This document shows positions 35,085 to 42,785 of a stretch of DNA of 56,444 nucleotides, piece by piece. The stretch comes from Nocardia wallacei (lineage in GTDB: Bacteria > Actinomycetota > Actinomycetes > Mycobacteriales > Mycobacteriaceae): assembly GCF_029868745.1 (NCBI RefSeq), contig NZ_JARWOP010000375.1, forward strand, positions 1 to 56,444, read 5' to 3'. The position numbers and the translations under genes are program-made. Numbering within the stretch: position 1 is the stretch's first letter; the number at the start of each line of letters is the position of its first letter. The notes beneath the pieces are model-generated. The model had not been told where the DNA came from. It was given only the letters and a program-made list of their open reading frames with translations, and did not search any database.

Positions 35085-36692
35085 GTGAGCCCCGAAAGAG
35101 CGCGGACCGCCGAGGCGTATCCCGACCTGATCGCCGAGATCGCGGCCGAGTCGCCGGCCGCGATCTGCCTCGAGGAAGTCGACGGCCCTGTCCGAACCTA
35201 TGGCGAAGTCCACGCGAACGCCCTGGCCTGGCGACATGCCCTCGCGGAACTCGGAGTGGCCGCGGGCGACACGGTCCTGACCTTCGTGGCGTCGTCGGTA
35301 GCCTCGGTCGAATTGTGGTGCGGCATAGCCCACCTCGGTGCGATCGAGGCCTCGGCCAACCCCGCGTACCGGGGTGCGCTGCTCGATCACATCATCACGG
35401 ACACCCGGGCTCGGGTCGCCGTCGTCGACGCCCGGTACTTTCCGTCGGTCCGCGAAGGGTTGGTCCGAGCGCCCGATATCGAGCACGTAGTCGTCCTCGG
35501 CGGCGACCTCGTCCTTCGCTCCGACGGCCCGACTTCGATAGTCCACGCAGACACCGTTCTCGGGGCCGCGCGCGAATCCCAGCGCACCTGGCCCGGCGAC
35601 CCGATACCGGGACATACTCCCGCCTGCATCCTCTACACCTCAGGAACGACGGGCCTGTCCAAAGGCGTCGTCGTGCCCTTCGCCCAGCTGAAGGAGGCGT
35701 CGTTCGGGGTCTTCCCGCCGTCCGTCCTCCGTCATGAGGACGCCGTGTACCTCCCGTTTCCGCCGTCTCACATCACGTATCGAGCCAACTTGATCACGGC
35801 GGCCCGGGTACATGGGCGAGCTGTGCTGCGCGAGCGGTTCTCCACCGATGCTTTCTGGGCGGACATCGAGAAGTACCGGTGCACCCTCACCCTGCTCCTC
35901 GGGGCGATGGCGAATTTCGTCTACCGCCACGACGTGCGGCCGGAGTCGACCCCGCTGCGGCTGGTGCAGATGATTCCGGTGATCCCGGAGGTGGAGGACT
36001 TCAAGAAGCGGCACGACGTCCTGGTGACCACGCAATGGGGAATGACCGAGGTCTGCGCGCCGATCGCCGCGGTCGACTGTGACGTCAGCATCCCGCAGAG
36101 TTGTGGCCGCTTGCGCGACGGGTTCGAGGCCAGGATCGTCGACGAGTTCGATCACGAGGTGCCGGACGGCGAGGTGGGCGAGCTGGTACTGCGTCCGCGG
36201 GAACCGTGGCATTTCGCGTCCGGATACTGGGGAAACCCCGAGGCGACCGTTGCCGCGTGGCGCAATCTGTGGTTCCACACCGGGGACGCGTTCCGTCGTG
36301 ATCCGCAGGGCAACTATTACCTGGTGGATCGTCTCAAGGATTCGTTGCGCCGCCGCGGGGAGAACATTTCCTCGGTCGAGGTCGAAGCCGCTGTGCTGCA
36401 ACATCCCGACGTGCTGGAGTGCGCGGTGGTGGGCGTGGACTCCGAGTGGGGCGAGCAAGAGGTGATGGCCTTCGTCGTTCCGAAACAATCGCGGCAGGTC
36501 GATGCGGCCGCATTGGACGAGTTCCTGTCCGGACGGCTGGCCGAGTTCATGAGGCCGCGTTTCATCGAGGTGGTCGGCCAACTGCCGAAGACGGCCACCG
36601 AGCGGGTTCGCAAGGGCGAGCTTCGTGAGCGTGGGCGCGGTCCCGACACCTGGGCCAGGCCCGAACGCGTCAGGCCGGGGGCCGAGTCGTGA
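35085..36692 (+). CDS. AMP-forming CoA ligase (CaiC-like)
   Basis: 535 residues, adenylate-forming ligase: CILYTSGTTGLSKGVVVPF (near 185), TTQWGMTEVCAP (A5), WFHTGDAFRRDPQGNYYLVD (A7), DRLKDSLRRRGENISS (hinge) and the C-terminal catalytic Lys in TATERVRKGEL. Its overall style is that of crotonobetaine/carnitine or fatty-acid CoA ligases. It activates a carboxylate for the thiolase and dehydrogenase encoded directly downstream (GTGA overlap with the thiolase). The GTG at 35085 follows AGGAGA; the frame is open further upstream, but that stretch contains operator site E. Confidence 0.9.
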   Translation: MSPERARTAEAYPDLIAEIAAESPAAICLEEVDGPVRTYGEVHANALAWRHALAELGVAAGDTVLTFVASSVASVELWCGIAHLGAIEASANPAYRGALLDHIITDTRARVAVVDARYFPSVREGLVRAPDIEHVVVLGGDLVLRSDGPTSIVHADTVLGAARESQRTWPGDPIPGHTPACILYTSGTTGLSKGVVVPFAQLKEASFGVFPPSVLRHEDAVYLPFPPSHITYRANLITAARVHGRAVLRERFSTDAFWADIEKYRCTLTLLLGAMANFVYRHDVRPESTPLRLVQMIPVIPEVEDFKKRHDVLVTTQWGMTEVCAPIAAVDCDVSIPQSCGRLRDGFEARIVDEFDHEVPDGEVGELVLRPREPWHFASGYWGNPEATVAAWRNLWFHTGDAFRRDPQGNYYLVDRLKDSLRRRGENISSVEVEAAVLQHPDVLECAVVGVDSEWGEQEVMAFVVPKQSRQVDAAALDEFLSGRLAEFMRPRFIEVVGQLPKTATERVRKGELRERGRGPDTWARPERVRPGAES

Positions 36693-37879
36693 GCACAGCG
36701 GTCATCATCGACGTCTTACGCACCCCGTCAGCGAAGGGAAAGCCCGGCGGCGCATTGTCGGCCGTTCACCCGGCCACCCTCCTCGCGGATCTGCTGCGGA
36801 CACTTGTCGGCAAGTACGATCTCGATCCCGCATTGGTCGATGACGTCATCACGGGCTGCGTCACGCAATCGGGCGAACAAGCCTTGAACATCGGGCGAAC
36901 CGCGGTTCTGGCCGCGGGCTTCCCCGTATCCGTACCGGCCACGACGATCGACCGGCAGTGCGGATCCAGCCAGCAGGCAACCGCTTTCGCGGCACAGGGC
37001 GTGGCCGCGGGCGCGTACGACGTCGTGATCGCGTGCGGCGTCGAATCGATGAGCCGGGCACCGATGTTTTCCAATGCCGGCGGCAAGGACCCCGCGGCCG
37101 GGCCGCTCTCCGCCCGGTACCCGCACGGACTCGTGACACAGGGCATCGGCGCCGAACTTGTTGCCGCTCAATGGAAATTCGATCGCGAGCAGCTCGACAG
37201 GTATGCCGCTCGCTCGCACCGGCTGGCCGTCGAGGTCGGCCTCGGTCAGCAGACCGAACAGATCATCGACGTGCCCACGGTCGACGCGACGGGTGCGCCG
37301 ATCGTGGTCGACTCCGACGAAACCGTCCGTGCCGGAACCACTCCCGAGTCGCTGTCGAGATTGCGCCCGGTGTTCGAAAGCGACGCGATGACAGCCCGGT
37401 TTCCTGAGATCAAGTGGTCGATCACAGCGGGCAACTCCTCACCGCTCACCGACGGCGCCGCGGCCGTACTGATCATGAGCGAAGAGAAGGCAGTGGCGCT
37501 CGGGCTCACCCCGCGGGCCAGATTCCATAACTTCGCGGTTGTCGGTAGCGATCCCCTGCTGATGCTGACCGGCCCGCTCGCGGCCACCGAGAAGGTTCTC
37601 GACCGCAGCCGAATTCCCCTGTCCGACATCGATATCTACGAGGTCAATGAGGCGTTCGCGCCGGTTCCTCTGATGTGGCAGAGCCATTTCGACGCCGACC
37701 CGGAGCGCCTCAACCCGGCCGGCGGCGCGATTGCCCTCGGCCATCCGCTCGGCGCCTCCGGCGGCCGGATCCTGGGGTCGATGCTGGCCTATCTCGAAGC
37801 CACCGGTGGGCGCTACGGACTGCAAACCATGTGCGAGGGCGGAGGCATGGCCAACGCCACCATTATCGAGCGACTGTGA
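36689..37879 (+). CDS. Acetyl-CoA C-acyltransferase (thiolase)
   Basis: 396 residues with every catalytic element of a degradative thiolase: nucleophile Cys in DRQCGSSQQA (near 91), EVNEAFAPVPLMW, GGAIALGHPLGASGGR with the His, and CEGGGMANA with the second Cys near 384. It releases acetyl- or propionyl-CoA from a 3-oxoacyl-CoA, in contrast to the Cys-less thiolase-fold protein at 7915. The GTG start overlaps the ligase stop, so the two are coupled; an HSD10-like dehydrogenase follows after 16 bp, completing the last two steps of beta-oxidation. Confidence 0.93.
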   Translation: MSTAVIIDVLRTPSAKGKPGGALSAVHPATLLADLLRTLVGKYDLDPALVDDVITGCVTQSGEQALNIGRTAVLAAGFPVSVPATTIDRQCGSSQQATAFAAQGVAAGAYDVVIACGVESMSRAPMFSNAGGKDPAAGPLSARYPHGLVTQGIGAELVAAQWKFDREQLDRYAARSHRLAVEVGLGQQTEQIIDVPTVDATGAPIVVDSDETVRAGTTPESLSRLRPVFESDAMTARFPEIKWSITAGNSSPLTDGAAAVLIMSEEKAVALGLTPRARFHNFAVVGSDPLLMLTGPLAATEKVLDRSRIPLSDIDIYEVNEAFAPVPLMWQSHFDADPERLNPAGGAIALGHPLGASGGRILGSMLAYLEATGGRYGLQTMCEGGGMANATIIERL

Positions 37880-37895
37880 AAGCGAAGCGTCGAAC

Positions 37896-38657
37896 ATGAA
37901 GCTGGACAATACGATCGCACTCGTCACAGGCGGTGCGTCCGGTCTCGGACTCGCGACCACCGAAGTGCTGATCAAGGCCGGCGCCCATGTCGGCGTGCTG
38001 GACCTGCCGTCGTCCCCCGGCGCGGCAATTCAGGAAGAACACAGCGGGGCAATGACTTTCGTGCCCGGCGACGTCACCTCGACCGACGACGTGACTCGCG
38101 CACTGGACATCCTCGCCGAGCGTGGGCCGCTTCGCGTCGTCGTCAACTGCGCGGGCGTCGGCCCGCCCGGAAAGGTCCTCGGCAAGAACGGGCCGCTACC
38201 GCTCGACGACTTCGAGCGCATCGTCAGAATCAATCTGACCGGCACATTCAACGTCATCCGACTCGCCGCGCAGAGAATCTCGGCGACAGACAGCGTCGAG
38301 GGCGAACGTGGTGTCATCGTCAACACCTCCTCGGTCGCGGCCTTCGACGGGCAGATCGGCCAACCCGCGTACTCCGCGGCCAAGGGCGGGATCGTGTCCA
38401 TGGCGCTACCCATCGCGCGAGAACTCGCGCGGCACCGGATACGCGTCGCCACAATAGCTCCCGGCACCTTCGACACACCGCTACTGAAAACGCTTCCCGA
38501 AGACATCAGGCAATCGCTCGGCGCACAGGCTCCGCACCCCTCTCGACTCGGAGATCCTGCCGAATTCGGTGCCCTGGTACGTCATATCATCGAAAACCCG
38601 ATGCTCAACGGCGAGGTCATTCGATTGGACGGTGCCATCCGGATGGCACCGCGATAA
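37896..38657 (+). CDS. 3-Hydroxyacyl-CoA dehydrogenase, SDR type (HSD10-like)
   Basis: 253 residues. The SDR motifs VTGGASGLGLATTEVL, LDLPSSPG after the second strand (Asp, NAD), NCAGVG, NTSSVAAFDGQIGQPAY with Ser and YSAAK, and the long insertion VLGKNGPLPLDDFERIV are those of type-10 17-beta-HSD/3-hydroxy-2-methylbutyryl-CoA dehydrogenases. That group oxidises 3-hydroxyacyl-CoA, including 2-methyl-branched ones, which would then go to the thiolase encoded just upstream. Branched acyl-CoAs are expected from terpenoid breakdown. Confidence 0.9.
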   Translation: MKLDNTIALVTGGASGLGLATTEVLIKAGAHVGVLDLPSSPGAAIQEEHSGAMTFVPGDVTSTDDVTRALDILAERGPLRVVVNCAGVGPPGKVLGKNGPLPLDDFERIVRINLTGTFNVIRLAAQRISATDSVEGERGVIVNTSSVAAFDGQIGQPAYSAAKGGIVSMALPIARELARHRIRVATIAPGTFDTPLLKTLPEDIRQSLGAQAPHPSRLGDPAEFGALVRHIIENPMLNGEVIRLDGAIRMAPR

Positions 38658-38719
38658 CCGCAACGTCCGACGATGGACAGTTCCCCACAGGCACCGGGCA
38701 CGTATGCGCCGAGGATCGG

Positions 38720-39466
38720 TCAGCGGGCGTCCGAGTGATGCGCGGCGCGGTTGATCGCGACCGTCTCGTCCAAGGTGGGCGCCGCGGTGAGGCTCGCGAA
38801 ATGCTCCATGAGCCGGTCGCGGGTACGGGGCGCCTCGTCCTTGTCGGCCGCTGCCAGGGCCCGATCCAACTCCCCGGCGTTCAGTTCGGTGCAGTACGCA
38901 GGCGTTCCCGGCTGCTGCCGCCACGAGTCGGCCAGAGGCCCGGCGTCGACGGGATCGAAGCCCATATCGTTGACGAGGCCCATCACGAGACGACGTGCCC
39001 GGTCCGAATCGGCGGCCACCGGAATGGCGAGGCGACCGGGCGTTCCGGCGGGCAGTCCCTTGCCCTGCTGCGTACCGGCGAGAGCCGCGTTCCACGCCTT
39101 CACGATCGGGCGGCCGAGTTGCTCCGCGACCCACAGGCTCTCGACCTGACCGTCATCCACGGCTCGGACGTGGCCATTCATGGTGGGGTAGTAGTTGGAC
39201 GTGTCGACGATCACCGTCTCGGTGGTGACCGCGGCGAGGAGATCGGCGAGTTCGGGCTGCTTGGCGAACGGAATCGACAGCACGATGACCTCCCGGTCGT
39301 TCGTCGCCTCGTCCACATCCACCGCACGAACGCCCGCCGCGACGATGTCTGCCGCGACCGCCTCCGGTCCACGGGCGTCCGCGACCAGCACGTCATGTCC
39401 TGCCTCACTGAGCCGCCGCGCGATGTTGCCACCGATCGCTCCGGCGCCGATAACGGAAATCCTCAT
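38720..39466 (-). CDS. COG2085 family dinucleotide-dependent reductase (F420 reductase-like)
   Basis: 248 residues, paralogue of 32575-33324 with the same blocks: RISVIGAGAIGGNIARRL, DTSNYYPTMNG, RPIVKAWNAALAG and DSWRQQPGTPAYCTEL. After the second strand it has VADARGPEAV instead of VANSRGP; the Asp may weaken NADP preference. AAGGAAGG precedes ATG 39466. It closes the island, convergent with the ligase-thiolase-SDR operon (62 bp between ends). F420 reduction is the family default, not shown. Confidence 0.8.
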   Translation of the reverse strand: MRISVIGAGAIGGNIARRLSEAGHDVLVADARGPEAVAADIVAAGVRAVDVDEATNDREVIVLSIPFAKQPELADLLAAVTTETVIVDTSNYYPTMNGHVRAVDDGQVESLWVAEQLGRPIVKAWNAALAGTQQGKGLPAGTPGRLAIPVAADSDRARRLVMGLVNDMGFDPVDAGPLADSWRQQPGTPAYCTELNAGELDRALAAADKDEAPRTRDRLMEHFASLTAAPTLDETVAINRAAHHSDAR

Positions 39467-39729
39467 AGCTTCGCCTTCCTTTTGACGATACGGAGTGTGC
39501 CTCCGAATCCTGCGGATGAAACGGATAGATCCTCCGCTTTGTTCCGGTAGACGCAACTGTCGGCAACGATTTCCTCGTCGGACGAACGGAAAGCCCCATA
39601 TCGCGAGTGATCAGATCCTGCTCTGTCACCTCGTTCCGTGGCACCTCGGACTGCTCCGGTTGCCGCACGGAGATGCTCGACCGATGACCGTCGCTCGCTC
39701 CTGCACACCCGAAAACTCCGCTCGATACG

Positions 39730-39939
39730 ATGACGTGGTGGCCGAGGAACCCGACGCCGACAACAATCAGCCAAACGCGCGCGGCCATCGCAGCGCGCGA
39801 ACCGACCGCCGACTTCCGGATCCACGTGGTCGACGGCGTAGAAGGCGAACAGCTTCTCCGCCAACAGGCCAAAGTCGTCACAGAGATCCTGGAAGGGCAA
39901 GCGCGGCAACAATCGTCGGAGCCCGCCGACGACACATGA
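39730..39939 (+). CDS. Possible small protein, unknown
   Basis: 69 codons; the middle and end (TADFRIHVVDGVEGEQLLRQ then QAKVVTEILEGQ) look like a real beta-strand plus helix and have GC-rich third positions. No ribosome-binding site is visible before the ATG. No family is recognised. The rest of 39467-40018 shows nothing else. Confidence 0.35.
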   Translation: MTWWPRNPTPTTISQTRAAIAAREPTADFRIHVVDGVEGEQLLRQQAKVVTEILEGQARQQSSEPADDT

Positions 39940-40018
39940 ACGCGCCCCGGACCGAACCCGAATACCACACTCGGCGGCACCGGAGAGGCACAGCAACGCC
40001 CACCAGCTAGTCACCGAA

Positions 40019-40128
40019 CGGCATCAACCCGACTTCGGATTCCTGAATCCCGCCTCGATCGTCAGCGTCCCCCACGAAAACCGCTGGTCGCCGCCGGTCC
40101 CATCCTTATAGCGCCCCGCCGGGGGCAC
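40019..40128. repeat. 110-bp direct repeat, copy 2 (right border of catabolic island)
   Basis: Same orientation as copy 1 (6931-7040), 6 mismatches in 110 bp, no gaps. The terminal hairpin has one mismatch here (GCGCCCC-GCCG-GGGGCAC). Homology stops abruptly after GGGGGCAC on the right; on the left it fades around position 40010. The two copies enclose all catabolic genes. Confidence 0.85.
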
Positions 40129-40143
40129 TGGGGTAAACGTCAT
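40024..40143 (-). CDS. Possible 39-residue ORF inside repeat copy 2
   Basis: Begins MTFTPVPPAGRYKDGTGG and contains RFSWGTLTIEAGF, ending at TGA 40024-40026. Unlike copy 1 it has an ATG, but no ribosome-binding site. It might be the C-terminal relic of a larger protein family or an untranslated repeat; five of six differences from copy 1 are non-synonymous, which argues against selection on the protein. Confidence 0.3.
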   Translation of the reverse strand: MTFTPVPPAGRYKDGTGGDQRFSWGTLTIEAGFRNPKSG

Positions 40144-40596
40144 TCGCGTAGGTCATACATAGTTGAATGCTCGTTCGGCGGCCAACCTCAGTTGGAACAG
40201 GTAGGCCGATGCAGGCGACCGCCCGGATGCTGCGTGTGTTCTCGCGACTGCCATCGGCAGTGACTGGCGACCGGACCCGCCGGACCGGTCGGTGTGGGTG
40301 CTTTCGGGCCGGGTCTCAGAGTTATGACCCGCGTATCTGGCACAGGATTATTCGACTGCCGTAGTCGAGCGGCAGCTCGGTCGCACATTCACGGCCATTC
40401 GTTGATACAGGGTCGAGTCTTCGATCAGCAGCCTGTCGTTGTTCGCCGCCGGCTGCGCCAGATGCTCGGTAAGGGCTGTCGTGCCGGGCCGGCCGTGCCG
40501 AAATCGTCGTGTCAGTGCCCATATCAGGACCATGTCAGCCCCGTGACAGCCGAGCCAGTGACAGTGGTGGACAACACCCCCCCGAAAGGAAACCCG
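40144..40596. other. Gene-free interval with an inverted repeat before the hydrolase gene
   Basis: No convincing gene. An inverted repeat TGTCA-N6-TGACA lies at 40533-40548, with further TGTCAG and TGACAG copies at 40509-40565. These could form an operator for the hydrolase gene at 40597. Otherwise nothing is recognised. Confidence 0.35.
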
Positions 40597-41403
40597 ATGT
40601 CCGACAACACCACCACCCACTCAACCTGGACCGGCACCATCCCCGTGGACGACACCGCACTGGCCGTCACCGACACCGGCGGCACCGGCCAACCGATCAT
40701 CTACCTCAACGGCTCCTACGCCAGCCAACGACACTGGCAACGCGTCATCACCGACCTCGGCCCCGACTACCGCCACATCACCTTCGACGAACGCGCCCGC
40801 GGCAAATCCAAACGATCCACCGACTACACCTTCGAAGCCTGCCTGCGCGACATCGACGCCGTCCTCACCGCACGAAACATTTACCAACCGCTCCTGGTCG
40901 GCTGGTCCTACGGCGCACTCCTCGCCGTCCACTGGGCCGACCGCCACCCCGACCGAGCCCTCGGCGTCGTCGGCGTCGACGGCCCCTACCCCGCCGGCTG
41001 GACCGACGAAGCCGGCCGCGAACGACTCCGGAAAACCTTCCGCCGCATGCGACTCCTGCTCCCGCTGGTCGCCCCACTCGGCCTCGCCGCACGCATGAGC
41101 GCCGACCAACACGCCGAAATCCAGATCGAAGCCCACGCACTCCACGCCGCCCTCGGCCCCCTCCTCGACCGCGCCACCCTCCCCATCCGATACGTAGCCG
41201 CCACGGCCGACACCGTCTACGACAAAGGCGGCGAGCTGGAGGAGATGCGCCGCACCCTCGACCCCTACCTGGCCCGCAACCCGAACCTGAAAATCAGCGC
41301 CAGAGTCGCCAGCGACCACGGCAAAATCCTGCGCAACGACTCCCCAGCCGTCGCCGACGCCGTCCGCGAAATCACCACCCTCCTCGACCACAAAGCAGGC
41401 TGA
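40597..41403 (+). CDS. Alpha/beta hydrolase
   Basis: 268 residues: IIYLNGSYASQRHWQRVI (oxyanion region, with Asn in place of the usual His-Gly), nucleophile elbow VGWSYGALLAVHWAD (Ser near 106), GVDGPYP, and a C-terminal ASDHGKILRN supplying the His. Substrate unknown. The GAAAGGA at 40584-40590 precedes the ATG. A CPBP protease gene follows 90 bp behind on the same strand. It lies outside the repeat-bounded island, so it is probably not part of that pathway. Confidence 0.82.
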   Translation: MSDNTTTHSTWTGTIPVDDTALAVTDTGGTGQPIIYLNGSYASQRHWQRVITDLGPDYRHITFDERARGKSKRSTDYTFEACLRDIDAVLTARNIYQPLLVGWSYGALLAVHWADRHPDRALGVVGVDGPYPAGWTDEAGRERLRKTFRRMRLLLPLVAPLGLAARMSADQHAEIQIEAHALHAALGPLLDRATLPIRYVAATADTVYDKGGELEEMRRTLDPYLARNPNLKISARVASDHGKILRNDSPAVADAVREITTLLDHKAG

Positions 41404-41493
41404 GCGACAACGGAACCTCCTCCCGCACAACGACAAGCGCCGCGGTGACCGAGCCCCGCGGTGCCACCCACCACCAGTACAAGGAATCTGGTC

Positions 41494-42285
41494 ATGCCCG
41501 CTTTTGTTGACACACAACCGAACCGGTTGGCCGACCGGCTGCTGAGCGATCGTCACCCCGTGCCACTGTCGGTCCTGTTGCACCTCGCTCCCGGTGCGCT
41601 GATCGTCGCCGCCTACCTGCTCATCGGCGAACCACTCGTCGACGCCATCGACTATCCACACTTCGCCGGCTGGGCCATCGCCCTGTGCACGGTTCTCCTA
41701 CCGATCCTGGCGGGCCTGCTGTGGCTGGGCTACCGCCGCAACGGCCGCCTCGCACTCCGCAGCGTACTGCACTACACCGGCAGGCCGGTCCCACGCGGGA
41801 CACTGGTGGCGATGGTCGTCCCACTCATCCTGTGGATGATCACCCTGGGTTACGCACTGGCACCGGTGAACACATTCGTCCTCGACAACCTCTTCACCTG
41901 GCTCCCCTACGCCGACGCCGGCAGCAACGGCACCAACGCCTACCTGCACGGATACTCGCACTCCACCACGCTCACGACGATGCTGATCTGCCTGCCACTG
42001 ACCGGATTCGCACTCCCGCTCATCGAAGAGCTGTACTTCCGCGGCTTCCTACTGCCCCGCATTGCCCACCTCGGCCGGCTGGCACCCGTAATCAACACGA
42101 TCCTGTTCTCGCTGTACCACCTCTGGTCACCATGGGCATTCCTCTCACGCGTGCTCTTCACATTCCCCGGATACTGGCTCGCCTGGCGGCACAGAGACAT
42201 CCGGATCTCGATCGGAATGCACGTCGGCTCGGCAACCATCCTGGCGACCCTCGGCACACTCGCCCTCGCACTGAACCTCATCTGA
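41494..42285 (+). CDS. CPBP-family intramembrane metalloprotease
   Basis: 263 residues with about seven hydrophobic segments. The CPBP (CAAX protease/bacteriocin-processing) signature is present: EELYFRGFLLPRI (EExxFRG, near 191) and the His-containing helix ILFSLYHLWSPW (near 215). These residues form the metal site that cleaves peptides within the membrane. In bacteria, members mature or give immunity to small peptides, or act without known substrate. AAGGAA precedes ATG 41494. The conflict locus starts 90 bp downstream, but membership in it is not shown. Confidence 0.83.
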   Translation: MPAFVDTQPNRLADRLLSDRHPVPLSVLLHLAPGALIVAAYLLIGEPLVDAIDYPHFAGWAIALCTVLLPILAGLLWLGYRRNGRLALRSVLHYTGRPVPRGTLVAMVVPLILWMITLGYALAPVNTFVLDNLFTWLPYADAGSNGTNAYLHGYSHSTTLTTMLICLPLTGFALPLIEELYFRGFLLPRIAHLGRLAPVINTILFSLYHLWSPWAFLSRVLFTFPGYWLAWRHRDIRISIGMHVGSATILATLGTLALALNLI

Positions 42286-42299
42286 CCGGCCGTCGCCAC

Positions 42300-42354
42300 G
42301 TGAACTTCGAGTAACACGAAACTCCTTGGGAGACAGTGCATAATCGAGGTTCAC
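42300..42354 (+). promoter_or_regulatory. Promoter region of the EACC1-caspase/helicase operon
   Basis: CATAAT at 42339-42344 is a fair -10 hexamer; no good -35 is seen. It is enclosed by an imperfect inverted repeat, GTGAACTTC (42300-42308) and GAGGTTCAC (42346-42354), with 8 of 9 bases pairing, which could be an operator. Confidence 0.35.
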
Positions 42355-42374
42355 GACGAACAAGGGGGGTCCGT

Positions 42375-42785
42375 ATGAGCGACGACGGCTGGCGAATCAC
42401 GGTTATCCCTGAGGGGGGAGCACTACGCCAGGAGCGTCTCACCCGCGATCTACGACGGCAGTTGCAGTCGACCGAGGGTATAGATGCCGGATTTGTCGAG
42501 AGCACTCGCCCGACGCCCGACGGGAGCAAGGGCGTGTCCGATCCCGACCTTGTCCTGTGGGCCGGAGTCGGTGTCGCTTCGGTGAATGCCGCTGCGCGCG
42601 TGTTGATTGCCGCGATCACCCAGTGGTGCGAGCAGAACAAGCACCGCACCGTCCAACTCGAACGCAACGGCAGCAAGGTGATGGTGAGCGGTCATCTCGG
42701 TAAACGCCAGGCCAGGTTGGTCGAACGGTTCATCCGCGAGATCGATGAACCTGGCGCAGACAACTCAGAAGGCGGAGCCGAATGA
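42375..42785 (+). CDS. EACC1-like effector-associated protein
   Basis: 136 residues. The order beta strand (WRITVIPEGG), helix (RQERLTRDLRRQLQ), strand, a GVGVASVNAAARVLIAAITQ hydrophobic helix, then strands (TVQLERNGSKVMVSG) and a final helix matches the effector-associated constant component 1 family. EACC1 is described as the constant small partner next to variable effectors (caspases, proteases, TIR) in actinobacterial conflict systems. The next gene is such an effector, coupled by ATGA. AAGGGGGG at 42362-42369 sets ATG 42375. The family call is from pattern memory; function is presumably to gate the effector. Confidence 0.75.
   Translation: MSDDGWRITVIPEGGALRQERLTRDLRRQLQSTEGIDAGFVESTRPTPDGSKGVSDPDLVLWAGVGVASVNAAARVLIAAITQWCEQNKHRTVQLERNGSKVMVSGHLGKRQARLVERFIREIDEPGADNSEGGAE

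Noticed and set aside
39483..39506. Eighth island motif copy (TTTTGACGATACGGAGTG)
   Set aside because: It matches the first half only: GTC is replaced by AGT and CAGTAT is absent.
40533..40548. Island regulator site before the hydrolase at 40597
   Set aside because: TGTCA-N6-TGACA has a different half-site order and spacing from GAC-N7-GTC and lacks GGAC; it is noted only as a generic inverted repeat.
40621..41661. 346-codon minus-strand ORF rich in Gly/Val/Asp
   Set aside because: Antisense to the alpha/beta hydrolase and the start of the CPBP gene, both of which show clear motifs and ribosome-binding sites.
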